From: Mangrovimicrobium sp048323675
GTDB lineage: Bacteria > Pseudomonadota > Gammaproteobacteria > Pseudomonadales > Halieaceae
NCBI RefSeq assembly: GCF_048323675.1
Contig: NZ_JBLWFK010000010.1
Location: 1-64,000 of the forward strand
Length of the DNA stretch: 64,000 nucleotides
Direction: 5' to 3'
Positions within the stretch are counted from its first letter, which is position 1, and every line of letters starts with the position of its first letter. The notes beneath the pieces were generated by a model. It made no database searches and was not told the DNA's origin. It worked only from the letters and a program-made list of their open reading frames with translations. Positions 43,120-52,455 of the stretch are shown piece after piece. A program made the position numbers and the translations under genes.

Positions 43120-43867
43120 CGCAGTGTATCGCCTGCCCCTGGTGTTGTTACTGGTCATGCTGACCGGCGGCAACCCGGCGCAGGCGACAGAGGCGGTGTC
43201 GCCGGCACTGCAGCCCTATACCGCCACCTACCGCACTACCGCCCACGGCATGGCGCTGACCCTCAAGCGCGAGCTCCAGCACAATCGCGACGGCTCCTAC
43301 ACCCTGACCAATGGCGGCAAGATACTGGTCGTCGGTTTTCACGAGGTCAGCGTATTCGGTATCGACGGCACCCGGATCCTGCCGCGGTCCTATATCTACC
43401 AGGGCACCGGGCTGATCAACCGGCGGCGGGAGGTGCACTTCACCCCCGGATCAGAGGTTATCCGCAGTCTTTACAAGGATGAATGGTACGACCTGCCGTA
43501 CACGGACGGCACCCTCGATCGCATGAGCCAGATCGAACAGGTCCGCCTGCGCCTGCTTTCCAACCCCTCCCCCCACCAGAACCTATCGGTGCGGGTCGCC
43601 GACGGCCGCAAGGTCAAGGAGTACCTATTGCTGTATGTCGGCGAGGAAACCCTGGATACGCCGATGGGGCCGTTGAAAACCCTGCATTTTCGCCGTGACC
43701 ACGACGACCCGGAACGCAAGTCGGACACCTGGCTGGCGCCCTCGCTGGACTACCTGATGGTGAAAACCGTGCACATCGAGGACGGCACCCCCGCAGAGAT
43801 GATGCTCACCAGCGCGGACATTCCCGCCCGGGCAATCCACGCCGGCGAAGTCCCCGCAGGGGACTGA
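43112..43867 (+). CDS. DUF3108 family exported protein
   Basis: A roughly 251-residue protein with a signal peptide (YRLPLVLLLVMLTGGNPAQA) and a mainly beta mature domain matching DUF3108 (YTATYRTTAHGMALTLKREL, GPLKTLHFRR). The start is uncertain: TTG at 43112 and GTG at 43124 are both in frame and give a sensible signal peptide. A longer frame from 43058 overlaps purN. The place after purN is conserved in relatives. Function unknown. Confidence 0.8.
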   Translation: MTDAVYRLPLVLLLVMLTGGNPAQATEAVSPALQPYTATYRTTAHGMALTLKRELQHNRDGSYTLTNGGKILVVGFHEVSVFGIDGTRILPRSYIYQGTGLINRRREVHFTPGSEVIRSLYKDEWYDLPYTDGTLDRMSQIEQVRLRLLSNPSPHQNLSVRVADGRKVKEYLLLYVGEETLDTPMGPLKTLHFRRDHDDPERKSDTWLAPSLDYLMVKTVHIEDGTPAEMMLTSADIPARAIHAGEVPAGD

Positions 43868-44437
43868 TCAGGCGCGCGGCAGCGTTACCCCGGTCTGGCC
43901 CTGGTATTTGCCGCCGCGGTCCTTGTAGCTCACCTCGCAGACCTCGTCGGATTCGAAGAACAGCATCTGCGCCACGCCTTCGTTGGCATAGATCTTTGCC
44001 GGCAGGGTGGTGGTATTGGAAAATTCAAGGGTCACGTGCCCTTCCCATTCGGGTTCCAGCGGCGTGACATTGACGATGATCCCGCAGCGGGCATAGGTGG
44101 ATTTACCCAGGCATATGGTCAGCACATTGCGCGGGATGCGGAAGTATTCGACCGTGCGCGCCAGCGCGAAGGAATTCGGCGGAATCACGCAGACATCGCT
44201 GACCACATCGACAAAACTGCCCTCGTCGAAGCCTTTCGGGTCAACCGTCGCCGAGTTGATGTTGGTAAACACCTTGAATTCATTGGAACAGCGCACGTCG
44301 TAGCCGTAGCTGGAGGTACCATAGGAAATCAGCCGCTGGCCCGCGGCGTCCGCCCTGACCTGGCCGGCCTCGAATGGCTCGATCATGCCGTGTTCCTGCG
44401 CCATACGGCGAATCCACTTGTCTGACTTGATGCTCAC
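43868..44437 (-). CDS. dcd: dCTP deaminase Dcd
   Basis: A 189-residue trimeric deaminase converting dCTP to dUTP for thymidylate synthesis. The family text is intact: IKSDKWIRRMA at the start, GKSTYARCGIIVNVTPLEPEWEG around the active-site Glu, and GVAQMLFFE. It is 14 bases after apbC on the same strand and abuts DUF3108 convergently. Confidence 0.95.
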   Translation of the reverse strand: MSIKSDKWIRRMAQEHGMIEPFEAGQVRADAAGQRLISYGTSSYGYDVRCSNEFKVFTNINSATVDPKGFDEGSFVDVVSDVCVIPPNSFALARTVEYFRIPRNVLTICLGKSTYARCGIIVNVTPLEPEWEGHVTLEFSNTTTLPAKIYANEGVAQMLFFESDEVCEVSYKDRGGKYQGQTGVTLPRA

Positions 44438-44451
44438 AGGCTGTCTTCCGT

Positions 44452-45267
44452 TCAGTCGTCGCTAATCTTGATTTCCGGGAACTGGCGCACCGCCGAATCC
44501 TCCCGCTGTTCCAGCGCCGCGCGCACCCTGGCGGCGATGCCGGCAAATTCTGCTGCGGCGGCGGACTCCGGCGCCGCCAGCACGATGGGCACACCCGCAT
44601 CGGCCTGTTCGCGGATGGCGCGCTCCAGGGGCAGGCTGCCGAGCAGTTCCACGCCGTACTCCGCCGCAATCCGGCTGCCGCCGGCATCACCGAAAATATG
44701 CTCCTGGTGCCCGCAGTTGCTGCAGACGTGCACCGCCATATTCTCCACTACGCCGAGTACCGGCACATCGACCTTGCGGAACATCTCGATGCCCTTCTGG
44801 GCGTCCAGCAGGGCGATATCCTGGGGCGTGGTGACGATCACCGCACCCGCCACCGAGGCCTTCTGGGACAGGGTCAACTGCACGTCACCGGTGCCCGGCG
44901 GCATGTCGATCACCAGGTAGTCGAGTTCCCCCCACAGGGTCTGCTCCAGCAGTTGCGCCAGTGCGCCACCCGCCATCGGCCCGCGCCAGACCATTGGTGT
45001 ACGGTCATCGACGAGGTAGCCCATGGACATGGTCTTGAGGCCGTGGGCCTCGATCGGCAACAGGAAATTACCGCCCTGCTGCTTGGGCTGCTGGCCGCTG
45101 GGTATTCCCAGCATCAACTGCTGGCTGGGGCCGTAGATATCGGCATCCAGCAGGCCGACCTTTGCGCCCGTGGCCCGGAGGGCCAGCGCCAGGTTCACTG
45201 ATACGGTGGATTTGCCCACACCGCCCTTGCCGGAGGCGACGGCGATGATGTGTTTGATCTCTTTCAT
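44452..45267 (-). CDS. apbC: Iron-sulfur cluster carrier ATPase ApbC/Mrp
   Basis: A 271-residue P-loop ATPase of the Mrp/NBP35 family that carries Fe-S clusters. The deviant Walker A is GKGGVGKST (residues 14-22), the CSNCG pair supplies the cluster cysteines, and DMPPGTGDVQLTL follows. It lacks the N-terminal DUF59 domain of longer Mrp forms. It leads dcd and is divergent from metG, as in Pseudomonas. Confidence 0.92.
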   Translation of the reverse strand: MKEIKHIIAVASGKGGVGKSTVSVNLALALRATGAKVGLLDADIYGPSQQLMLGIPSGQQPKQQGGNFLLPIEAHGLKTMSMGYLVDDRTPMVWRGPMAGGALAQLLEQTLWGELDYLVIDMPPGTGDVQLTLSQKASVAGAVIVTTPQDIALLDAQKGIEMFRKVDVPVLGVVENMAVHVCSNCGHQEHIFGDAGGSRIAAEYGVELLGSLPLERAIREQADAGVPIVLAAPESAAAAEFAGIAARVRAALEQREDSAVRQFPEIKISDD

Positions 45268-45481
45268 AGACTGCCGGGTTGTACAATGCGGAGCCGTGAT
45301 TGCCTCACGGCGGGGTCAAGCGCGCTAGTATACGGGGTCGCTACCCCGCTCGCCAACGCTGCACTTGCCTGTTGGCCAGGTGGCTCTGGTTGGGTGCTGG
45401 CCCTGGTCGGACGGTGGTATAGGCTGGGTGGTCCACGTGGCTGCGATATCTTTCCGCCGAGCCTACACCGGGTTGTCCCCA

Positions 45482-45534
45482 CTGGAACACGCCAAAAAAA
45501 ATGCACATGGATGTGCGCTTTTTGGCGTGTTCCA
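45482..45534. repeat. Inverted repeat (hairpin element 1)
   Basis: CTGGAACACGCCAAAAA... pairs with ...TTTTTGGCGTGTTCCAG around a CACATGGATGTG core, giving arms of about 25 bases. The same core text, GGAACACGCCAAAAAGCGC, recurs at 47781-47799. Confidence 0.88.
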
Positions 45535-45617
45535 GCAGGGATGTCCCGTCTCGCGCTCGGCGAAAGAACACCAGATCCCCGGGACCCAGTACGGATGAAA
45601 TAAGAAGGCAAAACCGC

Positions 45618-45623
45618 TATAGT
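45618..45623 (+). promoter_or_regulatory. Putative -10 element of metG
   Basis: TATAGT followed by AGCGCCCCTTTTTTC, 40 bases before metG, closely matching the layout upstream of purM. Confidence 0.45.
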
Positions 45624-45661
45624 AGCGCCCCTTTTTTCACGCACAGAGATCGGTAGTTCCC

Positions 45662-47725
45662 ATGGCTGCAAATGCCCCGCGAAAAATCCTGGTGACCAGC
45701 GCCCTGCCCTATGCCAACGCGCCGTTGCACCTGGGGCACATGCTGGAGCAAATCCAGACCGATATATGGGTGCGCTTCCAGAAATCCCGCGGCCACGATT
45801 GCCTGTACGTGTGCGCCGACGACGCCCACGGCACCGCCATCATGCTGGCGGCCGAGAAACAGGGCATCACCCCGGAAGCGCACATCGAGCGCATCAAGGC
45901 GGACCACGAGCGCGACAGTGCCGGCTTCCTGGTCGATTTCAGCAATTACCACAGCACCCACTCGGAAGAAAACCGCCAGTGGTCCGAGGAAATCTACCGC
46001 CGCCTGAAGGCCAACGGCCACATCAGCACCCGGGAAATCACCCAGGCCTACGACCCGGAAAAGAACCTGTTCCTGGCGGACCGTTTCATCAAGGGCACCT
46101 GCCCGCGCTGCAAGACGCCCGACCAGTACGGCGACAACTGCGAGGCCTGCGGGGCGACCTACACGCCGGCGGAGCTGATCGACCCGAAATCCGCAATCTC
46201 CGGCGCGACCCCGGTCGACAAGGAATCCACCCACTTCTTCTTTCGCCTGCCGGCCTTCGAGGACATGCTGCGCAACTGGCTGGCGGACGACAGCCTGCAG
46301 CCGCAGGTGGCCAACAAGCTGCGGGAATGGCTCGACGCCGGCCTGCAGGAGTGGGATATCAGCCGCGACGCGCCCTACTTCGGTTTTGAAATTCCCGACG
46401 AACCGGGCAAGTATTTCTATGTCTGGCTGGATGCACCCATCGGCTATATCGCCAGTTTCCAGAACTACTGCGCGCGCACCGGCCACGAGTTCGACGAGTA
46501 CCTGCGCCCGGGGACTGAAACCGAGCTGTACCACTTCATTGGCAAGGACATCATCAATTTCCACGGCCTGTTCTGGCCGGCGATGCTCGACTCCGCCGGC
46601 CTGCGCACCCCCACCGGAGTGTTCGCCCACGGCTTCCTTACCGTCAACGGCACCAAGATGTCCAAGAGCCGCGGCACCTTTATCAATGCCCGCACCTACC
46701 TCGAGCACCTGGACCCGGAATACCTGCGCTACTACTACGCCGCCAAGCTCGGCAGCAGCGTGGACGACATGGACCTCAACCTCGAGGATTTCGTCCAGCG
46801 GGTGAACTCCGACGTGGTCGGCAAGGTCGTCAACATCGCCAGCCGCTGCGCCGGCTTCCTGCGCAAGGGCTTTGACAACCGGCTCGCCGCGGACTGTTCG
46901 GAAGCCGACCTGGTCGGGGAATTCATCGGTGCCGGCGACGCGATCGCCGACCTGTTCGAAGCCCGCGAGTACAACAAGGCCGTGCGCGAGATCGTCACCC
47001 TCGCCGACCGCGCCAACCAGTACATCGACCAGCGCAAGCCCTGGGTCCTGGCGAAGGAAGCCGGCAAGGAACTGGAAGTACACGCTGTCTGCAGCGTCGG
47101 CATCAACCTGTTCCGCGTACTGATGACCTACCTCAAACCTGTGCTTCCGGCGATGGCGGAGAAGGCCGAGACCTTCCTCAACACCTCCCTGGACTGGACC
47201 GCGCTGGACGCCCCCCTGCTGGGCCACCAGCTGGCCGACTTCCAGCCGCTGATGACCCGGGTGGACCCGAAGCAGGTCGAGGCGATGATCGAGGCGGGTA
47301 AAGAAGCCGCACCCGCAGCCCCGGTGCCACAGGCGCCCGCGGCTGAAAAAGGCGCCAGCAAGGCAAAGGCCGATGCTGGCAAGGATGCAGCCCCGGATAC
47401 GATCCAGTTCGACGATTTCGCCAAGGTCGACCTGCGGGTGGCCAGGATTGTCGCCGCCGATCATGTAGAGGGCGCGGACAAGCTTCTGCAGTTGTCGCTG
47501 GACCTCGGCGACTGTGGCACGCGGCAGGTGTTTGCGGGAATCAAATCCGCCTACCAGCCGGAGCAGCTGGTGGGCCGTTTGACGGTAGTGGTTGCGAACC
47601 TGGCACCGCGGAAGATGCGCTTTGGCGTTTCCGAGGGGATGGTGCTGGCGGCGGGGCCCGGGGGCGAGGAGATTTTCCTGTTGCAGCCGGATGAGGGGGC
47701 CGTGCCGGGGATGCAGGTCAAATAA
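45662..47725 (+). CDS. metG: Methionyl-tRNA synthetase MetG
   Basis: A 687-residue class I synthetase. HIGH-type motif is PLHLGHM near residue 22, the zinc knuckle is CPRCKTPDQYGDNCEAC, and KMSKS is in GTKMSKSRGTF. A C-terminal Trbp111-like tRNA-binding domain (about 580-687, DFAKVDLRVARIVAADHVEG) is joined by an Ala/Pro/Lys-rich linker. Both sides of the gene carry inverted repeats. It is divergent from apbC and upstream of the rsx operon. Confidence 0.97.
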   Translation: MAANAPRKILVTSALPYANAPLHLGHMLEQIQTDIWVRFQKSRGHDCLYVCADDAHGTAIMLAAEKQGITPEAHIERIKADHERDSAGFLVDFSNYHSTHSEENRQWSEEIYRRLKANGHISTREITQAYDPEKNLFLADRFIKGTCPRCKTPDQYGDNCEACGATYTPAELIDPKSAISGATPVDKESTHFFFRLPAFEDMLRNWLADDSLQPQVANKLREWLDAGLQEWDISRDAPYFGFEIPDEPGKYFYVWLDAPIGYIASFQNYCARTGHEFDEYLRPGTETELYHFIGKDIINFHGLFWPAMLDSAGLRTPTGVFAHGFLTVNGTKMSKSRGTFINARTYLEHLDPEYLRYYYAAKLGSSVDDMDLNLEDFVQRVNSDVVGKVVNIASRCAGFLRKGFDNRLAADCSEADLVGEFIGAGDAIADLFEAREYNKAVREIVTLADRANQYIDQRKPWVLAKEAGKELEVHAVCSVGINLFRVLMTYLKPVLPAMAEKAETFLNTSLDWTALDAPLLGHQLADFQPLMTRVDPKQVEAMIEAGKEAAPAAPVPQAPAAEKGASKAKADAGKDAAPDTIQFDDFAKVDLRVARIVAADHVEGADKLLQLSLDLGDCGTRQVFAGIKSAYQPEQLVGRLTVVVANLAPRKMRFGVSEGMVLAAGPGGEEIFLLQPDEGAVPGMQVK

Positions 47726-47764
47726 GCTGCTCGGTGTTTCAGGACTTCGCACACCGCGCCTCCA

Positions 47765-47865
47765 CCAGTGCATCCCTGATGGAACACGCCAAAAAGCGCA
47801 CATCCATGTGCAGGCTCGGGTGGCGACATCCATGTCGCCACACGGTTCCATCAGGGATGCACTGG
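47765..47865. repeat. Inverted repeat (hairpin element 2)
   Basis: Outer 21-base arms, perfect: 47765-47785 and 47845-47865. Inside is a perfect 9-base stem TGGCGACAT/ATGTCGCCA at 47821-47840 and a segment shared with element 1. It begins 40 bases after the metG stop and could end its transcript, though no T-run follows. Confidence 0.9.
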
Positions 47866-47963
47866 CGGATACGCTAGCCATGCCACCTTGACTCAACAGT
47901 TTGGAAGCCCTGGCGTTGAGCGAAGTATTAAGCCTAGAACGTGGCAGTTAAGAGGTGTGGACG

Positions 47964-48059
47964 CGTTACCGGGCTGACTGAAAACGTCTGAGGCCATGGA
48001 TGGCCGAAGCCGAGCTGCCATGGATGGCGCTTTTGCGTTTTTCGGTCAGCCCGGTAACG
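47964..48059. repeat. Inverted repeat (hairpin element 3)
   Basis: Arms of about 23 bases (CGTTACCGGGCTGACTGAAAA and its near complement at 48036-48059) enclose two copies of GCCATGGATGGC, at about 47993-48004 and 48017-48028, each itself a palindrome. Confidence 0.9.
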
Positions 48060-48179
48060 TGGCCGCGCCGAGCGACAGAGTGCCAACCTGCCCAATGCTG
48101 GGCAAAATAACAGGGCTACTGCGACCGAGAACAGTAACCGCTAAAATGGAAGATCGAACAAAGGACAGGCAACACACCC

Positions 48180-48758
48180 ATGCTGGCTGACTATTCCATA
48201 CTGTTGATCGGAGCCATCCTGGTCAACAACTTCGTGCTGGTACAGTTCCTCGGGCTGTGCCCCTTCATGGGCGTGTCCAACAAACTGGAAACCGCCATGG
48301 GCATGTCCATGGCCACCACCTTCGTGCTGACCCTCGCCTCCGCCTGCAGCAACCTGACCTACCACTTCCTGCTGGAACCCCTCGGCCTCGAGTACCTGAA
48401 GACCATTTCCTTTATCCTGGTGATCGCCGTGGTCGTGCAGTTCACCGAGATGGTCGTGCGCAAGTCCAGCCCCCTGCTCTACCAGGTACTCGGCGTCTAC
48501 CTGCCACTGATTACCACCAACTGCGCGGTGCTCGGTGTCGCCCTGCTCAACCTGAACAAGGAACACAACTTCCTGCAGTCGCTGTTCTACGGCTTTGGCG
48601 CGGCGGTGGGTTTCTCGCTGGTGCTGGTGCTGTTTGCCGCCATGCGCGAGCGGCTGGCGGTGGCCGATGTGCCCGAGCCCTTCCAGGGAGCGGCGATCGG
48701 CATGATCACCGCGGGCCTGATGTCGCTGGCCTTTATGGGCTTTGCGGGACTGGTATAG
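48180..48758 (+). CDS. rsxA: Electron transport complex subunit RsxA/RnfA
   Basis: A 192-residue inner-membrane protein with six helices, subunit of the Rnf/Rsx NADH:ferredoxin complex that moves electrons and ions and, in enterics, keeps SoxR reduced. Family text ILVNNFVLVQFLGLCPFMGV and LPLITTNCAVLGVALL is present. First of six genes. Confidence 0.95.
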   Translation: MLADYSILLIGAILVNNFVLVQFLGLCPFMGVSNKLETAMGMSMATTFVLTLASACSNLTYHFLLEPLGLEYLKTISFILVIAVVVQFTEMVVRKSSPLLYQVLGVYLPLITTNCAVLGVALLNLNKEHNFLQSLFYGFGAAVGFSLVLVLFAAMRERLAVADVPEPFQGAAIGMITAGLMSLAFMGFAGLV

Positions 48759-48764
48759 CGCGCC

Positions 48765-49370
48765 ATGTACGAACTGATCGCCCAACACCCGCTGCTCTCG
48801 GCTCTGCTCGCGCTGGTCAGCCTGGGCGCCATTTTCGGCGCGCTGCTGGGTTTTGCCGCGGTGCGCTTTCGCACCGAGGGCAACCCGATCGTCGACCAGG
48901 TCAACGCCATCCTGCCGCAGACCCAGTGCGGCCAGTGCGGCTACCCGGGCTGTCGCCCCTACGCCGAGGCGATCGTCGCAGGCGATGAAATCAACAAATG
49001 TCCCCCCGGCGGGCAGGCGGGCATCGAGGCCCTCGCCGACCTGCTGGACCGGGAGGTGATTCCGCTGGATGACGAGCACGGCGAGGAGAAAGCCCCGCAG
49101 GTGGCGTTCATCCGCGAGGAAGACTGCATCGGCTGCACCAAATGCATCCAGGCCTGCCCGGTCGACGCCATCCTCGGCGCCGCCAAGCAGATGCACACGG
49201 TGATCGCCAGCGAGTGCACCGGCTGCGACCTCTGCGTGGAGCCCTGCCCGGTGGACTGCATCGTGATGATCCCGGAGCAGGAATCCCTGCAGAACTGGCA
49301 CTGGAAACTTCCCGACAGCAACCGCCAGCAGGCGGACATCATCGCCACCGATGCCGGGGAAGCGGCATGA
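48765..49370 (+). CDS. rsxB: Electron transport complex subunit RsxB/RnfB
   Basis: A 201-residue iron-sulfur subunit. N-terminal transmembrane helix, then a four-Cys cluster site (QCGQCGYPGCRPYAEAI), then two 4Fe-4S ferredoxin motifs (CIGCTKCIQACPVDAI and CTGCDLCVEPCPVDCI). It starts 6 bases after rsxA. Confidence 0.95.
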   Translation: MYELIAQHPLLSALLALVSLGAIFGALLGFAAVRFRTEGNPIVDQVNAILPQTQCGQCGYPGCRPYAEAIVAGDEINKCPPGGQAGIEALADLLDREVIPLDDEHGEEKAPQVAFIREEDCIGCTKCIQACPVDAILGAAKQMHTVIASECTGCDLCVEPCPVDCIVMIPEQESLQNWHWKLPDSNRQQADIIATDAGEAA

Positions 49371-49400
49371 AAGCATGCGTGAAGGTGGCATAAGAGCGGC

Positions 49401-51425
49401 ATGAGAAAAATCCACGATTTCCACGGCGGTATCCACCCCGCCGAGAACAAGCACCAGTCCCTGCGCACCCCGGTCCGCGATGCCGGCATTCCGGCGCAGC
49501 TGGTGCTGCCGCTGGCCCAGCATATCGGCGCGCCCTCGCGGCCGATCGTCGAGGTTGGCGAGCGGGTGCTCAAGGGGCAGAAAATCGCCGAGGCTGCCTC
49601 CGTGGTGAGTGCCGCGCTGCACGCCCCGACATCTGGCACCATTGCGGCGATCGAATCGCGCCAGGTTGCCCACCCCTCGGGCTTCAGCGCGCCCTGCATC
49701 GTCATTGCGAGCGATGGCCAGGACGCGTGGACTGAACTGCCCCCGGCCCTGGACTACCGGGAAACTGACCGCACGGTGCTGCTGGAGCGTATCCGCGAAT
49801 CGGGACTTGCCGGGATGGGCGGCGCGGGCTTCCCCTCCGCGGTGAAACTGGGCGTGAAGCCCGGCACGGTCATCGAGACGCTGATCATCAACGGCACCGA
49901 GTGTGAACCCTACATCACCGCCGACGATATCCTGATGCGCGAGCGGCCCGCGGAAATCATTCGCGGGGCGCAGATCCTGGCGCACATTGTGCAGCCGGGC
50001 GAAACCGTTATCGGCGTCGAGGACAACAAGCCCGAGGCCATCGCTGCGCTGCGCGCAGCGGCCGCTGGTACCGATATCGAAATCGCCGTGTTCCCCACCA
50101 AGTACCCCTCCGGCGGCGAGAAGCAGCTGATCGAGATTCTCACCGGCAAGCAGGTGCCTTCCGGCGGGCTGCCGGCGGATATCGGCGTGGTCTGCCAGAA
50201 CGTGGGCACCACCGTGGCCATCGCCGAGGCGGTGGAGACCGGCAAACCGCTGATCTCCCGCATTACCACCGTCACCGGTGAGAGTGTCGCAGAGCCGCAG
50301 AATTTCCAGGTGCTGCTGGGCACACCGATGTCCCACCTGCTGGCGCTGGCCGGCTACCAGCCGGGGAAAAACAGCCGGCTGGTCATGGGCGGACCGATGA
50401 TGGGTTTCACCGTGCCCAGCGATGCGGTGCCCGTGGTCAAGACCACCAACTGCATCCTCGCCCCCAGCGCCGCCGAACTGCCCGCGCCGCCCCCGGCACA
50501 GGCCTGTATCCGCTGCGGGATGTGTGCCGAGGCCTGCCCGGCGAGCCTGCTGCCGCAGCAGTTGTACTGGTTCGCCCGCGGCCGGGAGTTCGAGAAGGCG
50601 GAACAGCACCACCTGTTCGACTGCATTGAATGCGGCGCCTGCTCCTATGTCTGCCCCAGCACCATCCCGCTGGTGCAGTATTACCGCGCCGCCAAGGCGG
50701 AGGTCCTGCAACTGCGCCGGGACGCGGAAAAGGCCGAGCACTCGCGCCTGCGTTTCGAGGCCCGCCAGGACCGCCTCGCCCGCGAGGAGGAAGAAAAAGA
50801 AGCCCGCCGCGCGGCGCGCAAGAAAGCCGCGGAGGAAAAGGCCCGCCTGGCCGCCGAATCCGGCGCTGGCGCGGAAGACCCGATCCAGGCGGCCATCGAG
50901 CGGGCAAAGGCGAAGAAAGCCGCCCAGGCCGCCGGTGAAGGCCCGGGTGAACTGGAGAAACTGGAAAAGGCGGTAAGTACCACCCGCGAACGCTTGGCCA
51001 AGGCGGTCGAGAAACTGGAGGCCGCCCGCACCGAGGGCGCGGACCACGTCGCCGCGCTGGAAACCGGTGTGGCGAAAACCCGCGTCAAACTCGAGGCCGC
51101 GGAAAAGGCGCTCGCCGATTACCGGCAGGCCAATACAGCCGCAGAGGAAAAGCCTGCACCAGCGCCGACTGACGCCGCCCAGGCGGCCATCCAGAAGGCC
51201 ATGGCTGCCCGCGCCGCCGAAGCCAGCAAGAGCCCGCTGGAAAAGGCGCGGGACAATCTGCAGAAACTGGAAGCGCGGCTGGTGAAATCCGAGGCCCGGC
51301 TGGCAGAGGGACGGGCCGCTGGCGAGGAAGACAAGATTATCGTGGCACTGGAATCCAGCGTGGAGCGGCTGAAAGAGAAAATTGCCGAGGCCCGGGCGGA
51401 ACTCGAACAGCAGGAGGCCGGCTGA
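49401..51425 (+). CDS. rsxC: Electron transport complex subunit RsxC/RnfC
   Basis: A 674-residue soluble subunit with an N-terminal FMN/NADH-binding part, two ferredoxin-type clusters at about residues 368 and 408 (CIRCGMCAEACP, CIECGACSYVCP), and an unusually long charged tail (about 430-674) of Ala/Lys/Glu coiled coil. The tail has two repeats of an AAIERAKAKK/AAIQKAMAAR motif known from other RnfC tails. Length of this tail varies widely among gammaproteobacteria. Confidence 0.93.
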   Translation: MRKIHDFHGGIHPAENKHQSLRTPVRDAGIPAQLVLPLAQHIGAPSRPIVEVGERVLKGQKIAEAASVVSAALHAPTSGTIAAIESRQVAHPSGFSAPCIVIASDGQDAWTELPPALDYRETDRTVLLERIRESGLAGMGGAGFPSAVKLGVKPGTVIETLIINGTECEPYITADDILMRERPAEIIRGAQILAHIVQPGETVIGVEDNKPEAIAALRAAAAGTDIEIAVFPTKYPSGGEKQLIEILTGKQVPSGGLPADIGVVCQNVGTTVAIAEAVETGKPLISRITTVTGESVAEPQNFQVLLGTPMSHLLALAGYQPGKNSRLVMGGPMMGFTVPSDAVPVVKTTNCILAPSAAELPAPPPAQACIRCGMCAEACPASLLPQQLYWFARGREFEKAEQHHLFDCIECGACSYVCPSTIPLVQYYRAAKAEVLQLRRDAEKAEHSRLRFEARQDRLAREEEEKEARRAARKKAAEEKARLAAESGAGAEDPIQAAIERAKAKKAAQAAGEGPGELEKLEKAVSTTRERLAKAVEKLEAARTEGADHVAALETGVAKTRVKLEAAEKALADYRQANTAAEEKPAPAPTDAAQAAIQKAMAARAAEASKSPLEKARDNLQKLEARLVKSEARLAEGRAAGEEDKIIVALESSVERLKEKIAEARAELEQQEAG

Positions 51426-51426
51426 G

Positions 51427-52455
51427 ATGGCATTGATGCGCATCACCTCGCCACACACCCACGGCAAGGCGAGCACCCGGCGGGTCATGCAGCAGGTCAT
51501 GCTGGCAACCGTACCCGGGGTACTGGTGCTCACCGGCTTTTTCGGCTTTGGCACCCTGGTCAATATCACCTTCGGCATGCTGCTGGCCGTGGCCTTCGAG
51601 GCCCTTGCACTGTCCCTGCGCAAACGGCCGCTGGGATTCTATCTCGGCGATTGCAGCGCGCTGGTCACCGCCCTACTGCTGGGTATCGCCCTGCCGCCCT
51701 ACGCCCCCTGGTGGTTGATCGCGGTGGGCATCGCCTCCGCCATCCTGATTGCCAAGCACCTCTACGGCGGCATGGGCTACAACCCCTTCAACCCGGCCAT
51801 GGTCGGCTATGTCGTACTGCTTATTTCCTTTCCCGTACAGATGACCAGTTGGGCGCCACCGCGCGGCGCCGGCGAAGTGCCCGGCCTGCTGCAGGCCCTG
51901 CAGGCCTGCTTCCTGCCCTCGGGCTATGACGGCACCACCATGGCCACGCCACTGGATGTGCTGAAGCAGAACAGCAGCCTGCTGGTCGAGGATCTCTGGG
52001 CGCAGAACCCGCAATTCGGTCGCTGGGGCGGACTGGGCTGGGAGTGGGCCAACCTCGCTTTCCTGGCCGGCGGCCTGTGGCTGCTTTACCAGCGCATATT
52101 CACCTGGCACGCGCCGGTCGCGATGCTCGCCGCCCTGGCCCTGCTGGCGGCCAGCTTTTACGATGGCGGCAGCTCCAGCAGCGGCGGTTCACCGCTGTTC
52201 CACCTGCTGTCCGGCGCCACCATGCTCGGGGCCTTCTTCATCGTGACCGACCCGGTGACCAGCGCCGTCTCGGCGCGCGGGCGCCTGATCTACGGGGCCC
52301 TGGTCGGCGTGCTGGTCTACCTGATCCGGGTGTACGGCAATTACCCGGACGCGGTCGCCTTCTCGGTGCTGATCATGAACCTCGCGGCCCCCTTCATCGA
52401 CCAGTACACCCAACCGCGCACCTATGGCCACGGCCAGAAGCGGGGGGACAGCTGA
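51427..52455 (+). CDS. rsxD: Electron transport complex subunit RsxD/RnfD
   Basis: A 342-residue inner-membrane flavoprotein. Many helices, and the FMN attachment Thr in LLSGATMLGAFFI. It starts with ATG at 51427, 1 base after rsxC, and overlaps rsxG by one base (TGATG). Confidence 0.94.
   Translation: MALMRITSPHTHGKASTRRVMQQVMLATVPGVLVLTGFFGFGTLVNITFGMLLAVAFEALALSLRKRPLGFYLGDCSALVTALLLGIALPPYAPWWLIAVGIASAILIAKHLYGGMGYNPFNPAMVGYVVLLISFPVQMTSWAPPRGAGEVPGLLQALQACFLPSGYDGTTMATPLDVLKQNSSLLVEDLWAQNPQFGRWGGLGWEWANLAFLAGGLWLLYQRIFTWHAPVAMLAALALLAASFYDGGSSSSGGSPLFHLLSGATMLGAFFIVTDPVTSAVSARGRLIYGALVGVLVYLIRVYGNYPDAVAFSVLIMNLAAPFIDQYTQPRTYGHGQKRGDS

Larger units (their letters stand above)
45268..45661. 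other. Intergenic region between apbC and metG with inverted repeat
   Basis: No convincing protein gene in these 394 bases. It holds a strong hairpin at 45482-45534, a putative metG -10 element (TATAGT 45618-45623) followed by AGCGCCCC, and a T-run at 45630-45635. Confidence 0.65.
47726..48179. other. Intergenic region between metG and rsxA
   Basis: These 454 bases hold two inverted repeats (47765-47865 and 47964-48059) and a possible rsxA -10 element, TAAAAT at 48142-48147. No believable gene. Confidence 0.65.

Noticed and set aside
45617..47896. A 759-codon minus-strand frame antisense to metG
   Set aside because: metG carries HIGH, KMSKS and zinc motifs. The reverse frame has none.
48141..51623. 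A 1160-codon minus-strand frame antisense to rsxA-rsxD
   Set aside because: Antisense shadow of the rsx operon, with no recognisable domain.
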